Below are positions 47,352 to 57,900 of a stretch of 64,000 nucleotides of DNA, piece by piece (the stretch's first letter is position 1; each line of letters begins with the position of its first letter). The notes beneath the pieces are model-generated. The model worked only from the letters and a program-made list of their open reading frames with translations, had not been told where the DNA came from and ran no database searches. The DNA comes from Sequoia sempervirens (Eukaryota > Streptophyta > Pinopsida > Cupressales > Cupressaceae). Both the position numbers and the translations under genes were made by a program. Location: the NCBI GenBank assembly GCA_007258455.2, contig VDFB02373365.1, positions 218,855,765 to 218,919,764 of the forward strand. Direction: 5' to 3'.

Positions 47352-48814
47352 TGTTGATCATCATAGCTTACGCTTCTCCAACAGTTTTATGGTAAATTCA
47401 GCAAGTGGGGGAAACATTGTGTCTCACTTAATACCTCTGGGTTTTTTATAGAAAGTTGGCTCTTCTCTTGGGGTTTTGAGATAAGGGAGAAAGGAAATGT
47501 AAATATAAAACATAAAAGGTGATGGACCAAAGCTTTTACAGCATTTCAAACCCAAGTTATTCATATGATTGATATAAAGGACACAAAATGCCACATCCCC
47601 TCAATGTTGGAAAGAGAACGAACAAAAAAGGCTAACTTCAAGCATAGTGCAGACTTTCAAATCTTTTTGCAAGCAATGTCCATTGAGGTCCGATCAAACA
47701 TAAAGATTCCTTAGAGTGAAAGAACGATATTATAGTAATTACAAGAACTTTGTCTCCTAGTACAATATAGCATAACAAAATAGCAACATTAAGGAAAATA
47801 GAAAAGTCCAATGACATAGTCCAATTCTCCTAAGCTACTATTCCATCACACAAGCATAAAGAATAGAAATTTTCTATTTAAACAACCAGAATATAGCTTG
47901 CAAGACACAATGTTTCATTCAAAATGACAATATAAAGAAAGAAAGCTTGTAAAAGGCCATACATGCACAGTCTCAATAAATTCCCCTCAATAGTTCATGA
48001 TTTAATTAAAAATGAACTTTGAAACAAAGGTCAAATGCCAATTCGACAATATTTTAAACTTTAATAGATATAATATGCCAGAATAAAGTAGTTCTATCAC
48101 TTGCTTCTGAAAAATAGTTCTAAAACCTTAAGAAAACTAAAAAGAAACACTTCTTTTAACAAAGGAAACAGTTCCTCTTGGAAAATCTCTAACTTTTTTG
48201 TGTCATCACCCTCCTTCATATAGCTTCCAAAGAAACACCACCTAATGTCAGAAGTAATTGTTGCCAGATGTTGATACCTGATAGCTTTCAATCTGATTTG
48301 TAAACCCTTGGTTAGGCCACAAAAGATCTTTACATTAACTCTTCAACTACTGCATTAATTTCTTTTAGATATTTTAAAGATAAAATCTTATACATGATCA
48401 AATCCTAAAAGCAATAGTTCAGCAAAAGAATCCCGCTGACTAACCACATCATCTTGAAGCATCAACTAGAATCTTCTATCTAGAAAAAAAAGAAAAGAAA
48501 ATCCAATGAGTTCCAACAGTCTTCAAAAGATATTACTTTATAAAAGGCATAGTCTTCCTTTGATAGAGATGACACATCACGTGGTCGAAACCTTATGCTT
48601 GTTGAAAAATGTTTTTGTAAAAAATTTCTGCCATTCTGACACGTGTCTTGGGTGCTCCTCCGGAAAAAAAAATGATAAGGGAAAACCATGCAGCCACCCC
48701 ATGGTGCATTGCTCATCTTCCTTACCAGCCTTACATTATCTTGAACACTTCCGCACTTAAAAAGGAAGCCAAAAACTATAAGGCTAGGGAAATAATAAGA
48801 AAAACCACTTCACA
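47352..48814 (-). repeat. 5' LTR of the 14.9 kb gypsy element
   Basis: Aligns with 33901-35358. The minus-strand end ATGATCAACA is followed by GTTCTTTGTCTAGCATGCCC, where the tRNA primer site should lie; I cannot name the tRNA. Confidence 0.92.
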
Positions 48815-48819
48815 CTTTA
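48815..48819. repeat. Target site duplication CTTTA, right copy
   Basis: Matches 33896-33900. The base after it resumes the interrupted LTR (TTTAACCCC, compare TTTGACCCC at 63571). Confidence 0.9.
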
Positions 48820-48930
48820 TTTAACCCCTTTAAATTCCCTTATAAGGATTAATTAAGTGTATTTTTTAATGTAATCCGAAGAAATAATATTAAATCTGAC
48901 TTAATTCTCGACACCCATTTTCAAGCCTAA

Positions 48931-48968
48931 GGTGAGACCCATTCTCCATGGCTGGCAAATGAGTCCCT
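48931..48968 (+). repeat. GGGACT-type hairpin in the split LTR
   Basis: GTGAGACCCATTCTCCATGG is followed by CTGGCAAATGAGTCCCTC. The arms pair imperfectly (GAGACCCATT with AATGAGTCCC is partial). The matching site in the other copy is 63684-63720 and pairs better. Confidence 0.5.
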
Positions 48969-49076
48969 CTTGGCTCTAAATTCAAAATATTTCAAATTTA
49001 CTTTTTGGTTTTTATTCAAAATCACTTGATGTCAAACTGTGATGAGGTATCAATGGGTTAATAAGGAACAAGTGTG

Positions 49077-49084
49077 TATAAATA
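49077..49084 (+). promoter_or_regulatory. LTR TATA box
   Basis: TATAAATA within GTGTGTATAAATAA. The same box is at 63829-63836 in the second copy of this LTR, and at 54730-54737 (minus) in the LTR of copy B. This is the likely RNA polymerase II start region of the element. Confidence 0.6.
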
Positions 49085-49242
49085 ATTTTTTTTCTCCTCA
49101 GTTTACATGATCTCCTACAATCTTCTAACTCATTCAAGCATTCAATTAGCATTTGAGCACTTTGCATCCTATATTCAAGAATCAATCAAGCATTCAAGAG
49201 CTGCTATTGACATATCTTCATATTTTCTTGAACAAGGGTTTG

Positions 49243-49395
49243 GTAAGTTAATAGCATTTTCATGTTATTTTTTTATCATTCTCCTTCATTTCATTATTTC
49301 ATTAAGGACTTGATTACCAAAGTGGGATTTGACCAAGGAAAATCCCTATATCCTAACACTTAATAGTTTTTCCCCTTTTGCATGTGTGTTTGTAG
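49243..49395 (+). other. Putative leader intron of the gag-only element
   Basis: Donor GTAAGT after AACAAGGGTTTG and acceptor TTTGTAG give an intron of 153 bases. Copy B has AACAAGGGTTTG followed by GTGAGT and TTTGCAG, for an intron of 157 bases. The copy at the window end has GTGAGT at 63990. The position about 165-310 bases after the TATA box suits a spliced 5' leader. Confidence 0.5.
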
Positions 49396-49604
49396 ACTCA
49401 TGTATGTAGATTTAACAAGCATTTAGGTGTTAAAAAGTGGACAAGAATTCAAAAAAGTTTTTCAAGTCAACAACATCTTATTTCAAGCTTGGAGAAGACA
49501 TTCTGTCCATTTTCTGCAGATTTGACTTCAGCAACCCAACAAGCAGACAACCTCAAATTTGGTGCTACTGAATTTTCCCCTGATTTCTCAAAATTTTGGG
49601 AGAG

Positions 49605-49757
49605 GATTGATTCACCATCAGTGGCAAATGAGTCCCACCTTAAGGCTAGAAATCTAGGTTTTGTCATATTTTGAATCCCAACACTCAGAAACTTGTTCCC
49701 ACTAGTTTTCATCAGAAGCGTGATTGATTCACCATCAGTGGCGAATGAGTCCCACTG
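49605..49757 (+). repeat. Two hairpins of the split-LTR family
   Basis: GATTGATTCACCATCAGTGG followed by C(A/G)AATGAGTCCCAC occurs twice, at about 49605-49638 and 49722-49756. The sequence in between also holds GTTCCCACTAGT. GATTCACCA and TGGCGAATG-like arms can pair around the CAT/CAG centre. Confidence 0.55.
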
Positions 49758-50105
49758 GTGATTTTCTATGATTTCATATAGCATTCGAAAGATTCTAGAT
49801 TCTCCATTTTTTTCCCAGGTGCACTCTGATTCAGTCTCTTTCTATTTTGTTTTACATTTATTCATTCATAGTTCATTGTTTGCATATCACATTTTGTTTT
49901 CCAATATTGCATAAATCATAGGTTTTGCATACATAATCAGTCAATTAGTTCACATAATTGCACTTAGATCATTTCATTTAGTTCAAATAACATCATACAT
50001 TACATAATTTGAGTGAACCTAGCTAGACTTTTGGCCCTACTTTCTCCTTTTAGGTCAAAAACTCTAGAAGTGTTAGAAAGATCTAGGGTGCCAAAAATCT
50101 ACGAC

Positions 50106-52804
50106 TCAAGGAGGTAGACTAGGACTTGTTTGGTTCTCTCTTGGCCTTTTTTTGGAAATAGGTAAAGTATTTTTGATGGATGGGTCTTGGTTAGTCCGAA
50201 GGGCTTTAAGATCGATATTGTTTTCTTCAAGGGGTGGAGGTTCAATCAGAGGTGGAGGAAAATTTTCAAGGGATAACTTGGCTATGCATTTTTCTTTGAA
50301 GCTTTGGTCTGATAAGAAAAGGAAGTCCTCATGGGGTCTTATAGGTTCCATGGGCTCAGGCCAAAAATATTCTAAGGAAAATTTTTGATAGGAAGACATA
50401 GGTCTAAAGCCACTATGGTTGAGGGTTAATATTTCATTGCCAACTGGAAACTTTAAGCACCTATGGACAACGGATGGGACCGCATTCATGGAGCGAAGCC
50501 ATTTGTAGCCTAATTTCACACAAAATTGATCTGGATTAGAGATGATGGAAAATGATACATTTAATTTATTTTTTCCTACTTGTAAAGGGAGTGTGATCAA
50601 GCCCATCATAGCACAAGCAAAACCATCATGCAATTTAATCATGCTTTTAGTTTATCATATCTATCTTAAGTGAGTTCATGCACATAGAGAGTTCTTTTGT
50701 GATCACATTCTCTCCACATATGAGATTAATTAAAATTCCTGGAGTGGGCTTGTCATTGATTTTATCGACTATGTAAACAGGACCATCAAGTTCATGTTTG
50801 ATTGTTTCTTCTGAAGAGAAAATAATGCCAATAGGAATTTTGATTTGTTGTTTATGAGTCTTTATTTCAATCACTCCTATCATTGTACTAGTATAACTCT
50901 GGTCATTAGTATCCATAGGATTTTGTTCATTATTGTTCATATTCTTATCTTTTGTGTCAACGCTCATCATATCGGGCTTAGTTTCACTAGCCTTAATAAA
51001 TGCAATATTATGGTTAGGCATGGGATTGGTAAAGATTTGCAAGTTTTGGTTAGGGGGAGCTACAAATTTATTTCCTTTTTCATACACACCTCAAATTTGG
51101 ATGTGATTAGAATCAAGAGGTCTTGCACAAGATGTTTAAGACACTTGCAATGTTCTGTATCATGTCCTTTTTGTTAGTGATAAGCACAATAGTAATTGTG
51201 TCTAAAGCTCATAGGTAATGGCTTGCTAGGGTCAATAGGTTGAATTGGAGGTAAGGTAAGCATGTTTTTGTTTATTAGTTGAGTCGTGATATTTTGAACT
51301 GTGTTGGGTAAGGGAGTAAACTATCTTTTTTGATCCCCAAAGATATAAGGATTACTCTTCTTTATAGTAGCTACTTGGGTATCAACTTGTTGGGTAGGTT
51401 GGGAGGTGGAATTTAGTTGAAGGAAACTTTTATTTTGTCCTCTAAAAGGCTAGTAGGTGTTTTGGTTTGAAGGTTTGGACTTTTCAGGATGGGTAGAGGT
51501 GGGTTTTGGTTCACAACTGCCTACAAAATTATGATAATCTTGAAGGGTGGTGCACAATTTCATAAAGGAAGGGAATTTCATCATGGTGAGCTTGTCTCAT
51601 ATCTTACTTTGTAAATTTTCTATGAACATCTTTTCAAGGTGAGAATCTAGAATCTTCACACTAATTTGGGAATAAAGTGATTGGTAACGTGAAAAAAAGT
51701 TAGTGACTTTTTCACCCTCATTTTGTTTACATCTCATCAAATCAATTAATGTCATTTCAAGAACCATATGTATTTACAAATGGTTAATAAAGGCTTCAAC
51801 AAGTTCATTAAATGAACGAAGTGAGTTATTTCGTAATGCAGAAAACTAGTCCAAGGAAATGTATTCCAAGGATAGAGGAAAAAGCTTAGCCAAAATTTTT
51901 TCCTCAAGGATAAAGTCACTACACAAGGCAGTAAAGGCATTAGCATGATTAGTAGGATCTCCCTTTCCTCCATATTTCTCAAATATAGGCATCTCTATAC
52001 CTTGTGGCACTGAAGTTCTCAATATCTCCAAGGATAATGGGTTACTTTTCATATAGTATGAAGGTGGACCATTTTGATTTTGATTTATGTTTGAAACTTG
52101 ACATTGAATGGATGAAATTCTTTGTAAAAGGTGGTTAATGATAGGGTCATTTTTTGTGTTTTGAGATGGAGGTGAATATAGTGGTGGTGTGTATGTTTTG
52201 GGAGGACAAGTGAATGGATTGCTTATGGGATAAGGTTAGATGCCAAATAGGTATAAGGAGCACTAGTGGAAATGTTCGCAGTAGGAAAGATATTTCTAGT
52301 TGGTTGCATGATTGTGGTCACTTGAGGATTGGTATAGGTTGGAATAGAGGTTATGGTTGAATGGGGAGGAGTTTTATTTCCTCCTTGACTTTGCACATTG
52401 TTTGAAGCTTGAACACCATTGGTTGTGGAAGGAATATGTTTTCCAAAGATTTGAGCTATGTTACACACAACTTCCAATCCTTCATCACTTTCCATCATGT
52501 GGTGAATACTATCTATGGCAGGTATAACAGTGTTGCAAATGTTTTTAGTATCCACACTATCTTATAAATGGGATAAATATTCATGCATTTTCATTATGTT
52601 TTATTGAGGGATATGATCAACCATTGTTTGGGAACTTGGCATAGAACATGTAGGTAAGGTAGGCATAGAAAAAGAGGTATCAAAGGTACAGTCCATACCT
52701 AGTGAACTATTAGCAACACTAAGAGTAAGAGAGCTAGATAATCCAAGATCCACAGTGAGTGTTTTATCACAAGATTCCATGAGTCTCGCACTTTGTCTCA
52801 CCAT
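50106..52804 (-). pseudogene. gag-protease polyprotein of a gag-only LTR element (copy B), decayed
   Basis: From ATG at 52804 the frame opens MVRQSARLMESCDK. The capsid domain at about 51560-52050 reads IFEKYGGKGDPTNHANAF, LRSFNELVEAFINH and NFFSRYQSLYSQISVKI. The zinc-knuckle-like CAYH..KGHDTEHC lies at about 51130-51200. The retropepsin-like part (LGYKWLRSMNAVPSVVH) lies at about 50460-50560. The frame ends in a Pro-rich tail at 50106. No RT, RNase H or integrase follows; the coding part ends against the split LTR, which points the other way. Gag would package element RNA in the cytoplasm, with copying supplied in trans. At least one frameshift near 52050-52230 and several stops (for example 51849 and about 51600) break it. 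It resembles copy A at 28650-30917 and keeps the N-terminal part that copy A lacks. Confidence 0.78.
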
Positions 52805-54271
52805 AGTATTGATAGTAGGAAACCAAGTAGTACATCTCATGCAAGGGGTAAACCAAAGAAAGTGTAATGAACACAATATTCTATGCTCACAATTACACTT
52901 GAAATGAAAGAAATTGAAATAAAAACTCTGCAATCCATAACAAAAAACTAAAAGAAGCAAATAGAAACACAGAAAAGAAATTTCAAATCCTGAAAACTAG
53001 AAAGTCAAAGTCAACAGGGACTAAAATGCCAATAAGGGTGTCTTAGTCATACTGATGGAATTATGAGGTTCCAGAAACTGCAATAGGAAGCAAACAACAC
53101 AAACAGGGTTCTAAGCCAAAAACCCATAGAGGGACAAAGATGCCAGTAAGGGTGTTTTAGTCCCAATAAAGGTTTTTTTTTCAAAAACAACAAAATCTAG
53201 ATTGTTTACAGTGTTCCCAAGTTGCCTATTCAAGGACCTGATGTTGAGAAATAGGAAACTGAGAAAAGTAACTAATGACAAGCAATTTGATGCAAAGTTG
53301 AATGAATTTTTTTTCAATTTTGTATGTAATAACGATGTTCCTAAATGCAATTAAGATGATTGGCAATGCAATTTTCAGTTTTTCAATGAGATAAAATGAT
53401 GCAAGAAAGAAAAAATGCAACCTATACGCAGTTTCACAAATGCAAATGTAAAAAACCCTAGATGCATTTTCACTCATGCAAGATGCAATGCAAGAACGAA
53501 TGCAACCTAGATCTAGGATCCTAATGAACTCCAAATCAGAAAAATGAATGTTCTAAAATGTTAGGTTCACCAAAATGAACAATAGGGGAATGGGGATGCT
53601 TTATAACCTAGGTTATAAAATGCCACTATTCTTCAATTGTCATTCAAATATTCCCTAGGATCCCAAATTGGATTGACTACCAACATGAAGGTGAGTCAAT
53701 TCTCAACAAGGAAGACCTAGGGTGTGATCTTTAGGTTTCAAGGGGTTCACCACCAAGAAAAATTTTGGAAAATAAAACTTAACATTCAACTCACAAAACC
53801 TAGTAATGCAAGCCAAATAATGAGTGCTAATGATGAAATTAAGCAACATGTTAGGATGTATGTACCTAGGAAGTCCAGAAATGTAATGAGGATTCTAGAA
53901 ATGCAAAAATGCTATCAAATTATGCTAGGGAGGACTAATATTCCCTTACTGTTGTCTTAGTCCCACTACTATTATTCGGGGCAGATGCAAAATCTTCAGA
54001 TGTCGAAACAAAATCTGAAAGGAACTTTGCAAAATACCCTTGGTAGGACTAATACGCCCTTGCTTCCGACTTAGTCCCATCTTGAATTTCTAAAATCTCT
54101 GAATGTGATCTTGAGGCTCAATGTCTGTACTTCCTTCTTCTTAGATCTTAGGTCCTGAAACTTCCAAATCTATCCTATAGGTGATTTTCTATGAAGATGA
54201 CAACTTTGCAAGGCAACTTTGCAACTTTACAACTTTTCACTTCAAATTATCTTCAAGTATTCAACCTAAAC

Positions 54272-54428
54272 CTGCAAACACAAACATGGAAGAGAGGAAA
54301 AACTTGTTGATTGTTAGTAAATGAGGGTTTTCCCTAGTCAAACCCCTTGTTGGTAATTAAACCTTGGAATTCAAAATAGAATGAAGAAGGGAAATGATGA
54401 ATGGACAAAATTCTATGTTGCAACTCAC
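54272..54428 (-). other. Putative leader intron of copy B
   Basis: On the minus strand AACAAGGGTTTG is followed by GTGAGT (donor at 54428), and TTTGCAG (acceptor) precedes GTTTAGG at 54271; 157 bases. It matches the arrangement at 49243-49395. Confidence 0.5.
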
Positions 54429-54729
54429 CAAACCCTTGTTATGAAATCTACAAACTTGTGTGAAATGGCTAGCTTGAATGTAGATCTTGAAATGCTTGAA
54501 TGCTTGATAGATCTTGACTTGAATTTCTTTCTTGAATCAAAACCCTACATCACAAATGTTAGCTCAAAAACACACATGATGCAAGAATATCTTTGACACG
54601 ATGCTTGAATCTTGATAATGGCTCCAAATGCTTGATGAATTTCTCTTGAATGCTCTTGTGAACTCAATTATATGCTATTAGGAATGCTCTCACAAAATTC
54701 TTGTTGTGAAAATGAATGAAAGAACCTTG

Positions 54730-54737
54730 TATTTATA
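54730..54737 (-). promoter_or_regulatory. LTR TATA box of copy B
   Basis: TATAAATA on the minus strand within AGTATAAATACAAGG, about 290 bases inside the LTR start at 55023. Confidence 0.55.
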
Positions 54738-55023
54738 CTTATTCATGCTTAATATCCAAAAATTACACCACAACAAGCCAACATATGAAATCATTAGTTA
54801 AAGGAGGCTAAATCTTGCCAATATTTGAAATTAAATCCTAAAAATAACCTAAGGGGGACTAAGATGCCCTAGGTGGCATCTTAGTCTCGAGGCATGAAAC
54901 CCAAGACATAGACTCCAAAAAGAGGCCCGTTTAAGGTGAATTTGACATCAAGATCTCAAGACCTTTGGAGGAAAAAGAAGCCCTAGGTGGTGTCTTAGTC
55001 CTGGTCCAAAAATCATGGGCACA

Positions 55024-56675
55024 TACCCATAATCATTAAATTATCATTTACCCTTTAATGTTTTTTTGGGATTAGCCATAAGAAAAGATATAATTTATTA
55101 GGCTTGTGGCTATAAAATAGGACCAATTAATACATAAATAAGGATAAACAAAGCAAGATGAGCCCAAACAAGTGTGAAAATGCAAGGGTATACATTTTCC
55201 TACACTACAATAGTAATTGTTGAAAGAATATAAAATGACAAAATTTAAGGCTTGTGACAATAAAGTATTACATCATTTCTTAAGTCATATGATTTAAAAT
55301 GATTATGATAGAACTACAGGGATGATTACAGAGATATGTTTTGGTGAATGATATTCTCTTGGGTAAGCTTTAGTGTGTAGCTAATTTCTTTTATAGGAAA
55401 CTTAAGATATATATGTTTATGGCTATTTGGTTGGCATGTCCTAGGTTGTGTGGGACTATGCTTGGTTACTATATGATTATTTTGTGGTGGAAGCCTACAC
55501 TATCAATTATAAGTGGTTTGAGACCACTATGTTTTACTGGCTATGTAGTTTGAGAACAACCATTCCCCTCCACCCCTTGAGTGACTTGGAGAAGTCACAT
55601 AGTGCATGCAATGTGTCAATTTTTGTGAAATGTCTTAAATTTTGAAGATTATTTTGTTTTTTTTCCACTAGTATTATATTTTTTGATATTTAATTTGTGT
55701 GGTCCCTTTTTCCTCAAGGACATAGTTTGATTTTTTTTTAAATTATTTGGATTGATATTCTTCCTTTGTACTTGATTTATTTTTATTTTATTTTTCTTTA
55801 CTTCTTGAGATTTTGTTGTAAATTTTGAAATATTATTTTAATCTTCTTAATTTTGACCTACTTCTTTGAGCTACTGGCATACATGCCGTGATGTGAACTA
55901 TGTAAACTGTTCTATCTAGGAGGGATCCTTGGCAAGTCTTATGGGGGTGCAAATGCACTAGGAAATTTATCTTGTGAGGATGGGGATGTAAATGGGACCG
56001 GTATGGGATGGCCATAATCCATTCTCCCCTACTATGTGATTCTTTGTGTACCTTCCTTCTTGGAGGCTAACCCCATTATAAAAAAAGGGGAAGGTACTAG
56101 GAAATGTATGGAGGGGTCCTAAAGAGGGCCTCAAGACCATCTTTCCTAATATTATCATGATTACATAGTGATGACAATTACTTCAAATCAATGATATGTC
56201 ATTTGGCATTGTTCTTACTCATAAATCCCATTCCCTGAACTATGTCATATGCCATTGTTGTGTTGATGGTTCTAGTGTTGTAAACCAATATCTATGGTTC
56301 TTATGCGTTAATCTTCGACATTTTCATGATAAAAGGAAATGGATGATTGCTTATGACATAAATTCATTATATTGTGAAATGATTGACTGATTTCTCAAAG
56401 TAGTGATGATTGAAGTGAATATATATGTAAAGAGTAGAGCTTAATAACCTTATAAGTGATGAATAAAGTAATTTGAAATTGATATCTATAATATTGTTGT
56501 GTATCATAGAAGGATCATCTTTGAGTAAATAGTTAAATTGTAAAGTTTCTTAATATTTTAGAATACTTTGGAAGATAAAATTTTCTATTAAAATTTTGCA
56601 TAAGACATATTTAAAAGTGTTTTTTGCGTGTGTTTACCTTCACTTTTAGGAACTTCCAAGAGGAATCCCAATCCT
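55024..56675. other. AT-rich spacer, no gene seen
   Basis: No coding frame with a motif. The frames at 55448, 55967 and 56196 are short and unremarkable. It may hold the decayed inside of the element whose LTR begins at 56687, but I cannot recognise any domain. Confidence 0.45.
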
Positions 56676-56686
56676 GGGGGGGAGAA
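56676..56686 (+). other. Polypurine tract before an LTR-like start
   Basis: GGGGGGGAGAA directly precedes TGTAAGACCC. A G-rich tract followed by TGTAAGACC is a common 3' LTR junction in plant gypsy elements. Confidence 0.5.
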
Positions 56687-57900
56687 TGTAAGACCCTATC
56701 CCTTTTGGCCATGTTGATCCTATTAGTTGTTGATGTTTTATATGCTATATTCTATTTTCTTTTATGTTGGATAGTAAACATGAGTGATGGTTGTTGCTAC
56801 ACCATGAATATGTTCATATTCTTGATTAATCATATCTAATGGTTGTTGTTTTTCTTGTGATAGTTAGATGAGTTCCATTCCTTGTCTATATAAATATACA
56901 ATGATCAAATGCTCAATTATTGGTAATATTATTATGTATATTAAGTGGATTATAATATGTTAGGTGATTACATATATCATAGATGTGAGTGGATGTGATT
57001 ATGAAGACAATTATTGATATTTAATATTACTTATAGTGGTATGCATTATAAGTTAAATATGCTTATTGAAATCAGTGGTGATATTTTGATAAAAAATAGT
57101 ATTTACTCAATTGTTTCTTGACTCCATAACATGAATAATATGAGTAAGGAGTGTTATTGTGTAGATTAGTGGATCTAATTTTCTAGCTAATTATTATTAT
57201 TGGAATTTTTAATTCATAATTCATTTGTTTTAATTATTATTAACTATGAGTAATACTGACACACTTTCTTGATTGAGTAAACATGTTAAAAAAATTGGTT
57301 AATGTTGATAAAGGAGTCACATAGCTACTTCCTTTACTATATCCTTGTGAAATATTATTCTTGTCATGGGCATGTGATTTAACCTTGTTTTGTGTGGTAT
57401 GGGTTGTGTGTATGTGAGAGTTTTTTTATTAGTCCTTTGATTCTCTTTATTAATATGGTCACTTATTTTATGTTTTATGAAGTCTTTATGTGGTTGTATT
57501 TGTTTAAAAAGTTCCCTAGGTGATAGGTTTGTGGGGTAGGGGTATTTTTATTCCATAAAATTCCTTTTATAAAATCTAAAACCCACTCTAATTACCCACT
57601 TATGAAAAGTGACGAAAATTGGAGTTGAGAGGGTCGTTGGGAAGTTGAAAAGGTGCTTTCCTTTTCCCCTTCCATTTATTCTTTCTTTTTGTCTGGAGGG
57701 GGTTTTTCTCTCTTTTTCTCTTTGAATTGTTCTGGAGTTCATGTTTGGTTTTCATTCTTCATTTTGAGTTCTTTCCATGTTTGTGAAGAGGAAGGAGCAA
57801 TGAAAGAGAGTGCTTGGAGAGATTTTTCCACAAGTTTGATATAAAAATTTCTTGGTGAGGTCTATGCTTTTAGATTATTTATCTTTGTTGATTTGTAAAT
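56687..57900 (+). mobile_element. LTR-like sequence starting TGTAAGACCC; end not defined
   Basis: Starts after a polypurine tract. A TATA-like TCTATATAAATATAC lies at about 56883-56897, fitting an LTR promoter. The pyrimidine-rich stretch at 57653-57735 might be transcribed leader. No second copy is in the window, so the right end given is only a guess. Confidence 0.35.

Larger units (their letters stand above)
33901..48814 (-). mobile_element. 14.9 kb Ty3/gypsy LTR retrotransposon (Tat-like), complete but dead
   Basis: Two LTRs of about 1.46 kb (33901-35358 and 47352-48814) and a 5-bp CTTTA duplication fix the ends. Read on the minus strand the order is 5' LTR, gag, protease, an RNase H-like domain, RT, a second RNase H, integrase, an antisense ORF on the plus strand, a long extra sense ORF, and 3' LTR. 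A length near 15 kb, a second RNase H and extra ORFs between integrase and the 3' LTR are traits of the Tat lineage (Grande, Retand, Ogre). Stops, frameshifts and lost catalytic residues show it cannot move by itself. The LTRs have clearly diverged, so the insertion is old. It sits inside an LTR of another family. Confidence 0.92.
48820..50100 (+). mobile_element. Split LTR, 3' part, and leader (gag-only family)
   Basis: Continues the LTR that starts at 33571. It matches 63571-64000 through the words CCCTTATAA..., TTAATTAAGTGT, CAAAATATTTCAAATTT and GGAACAAGTGTGTATAAATA. It carries a TATA box, a possible leader intron and three hairpins built on GAATGAGTCCC words. The exact LTR end and primer site could not be fixed. 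The stretch stops at the oppositely directed copy B near 50106. Confidence 0.65.
53017..55001 (-). repeat. Six GGGACTAA hairpins in the copy B LTR and leader
   Basis: Hairpins lie at 53017-53049, 53131-53164, 53928-53964, 54042-54078, 54854-54888 and (weaker) 54974-55001. The clearest, at 54854, has GGGACTAAGATGCC, a 6-base loop, then GGCATCTTAGTCTC, a stem of 13-14 base pairs. The others keep GGGACTAA and TTAGTCCC at the ends and allow mismatches and longer loops inside. They are spread over LTR and leader instead of in tandem. Confidence 0.75.
52805..55023 (-). mobile_element. LTR and 5' leader of copy B
   Basis: On the minus strand it starts TGTGCCCATGATTTTTGG at 55023, close to TGTGCCATATAAAAATGG at 33571. 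A TATAAATA box lies at 54737-54730, a possible leader intron at 54428-54272, and six hairpins along its length. It leads to the gag ATG at 52804. No coding frame is supported; the short frames at 53226-53534 and elsewhere lack motifs. The LTR end and the primer site are not resolved, and no second LTR of this copy is in the window. Confidence 0.6.
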
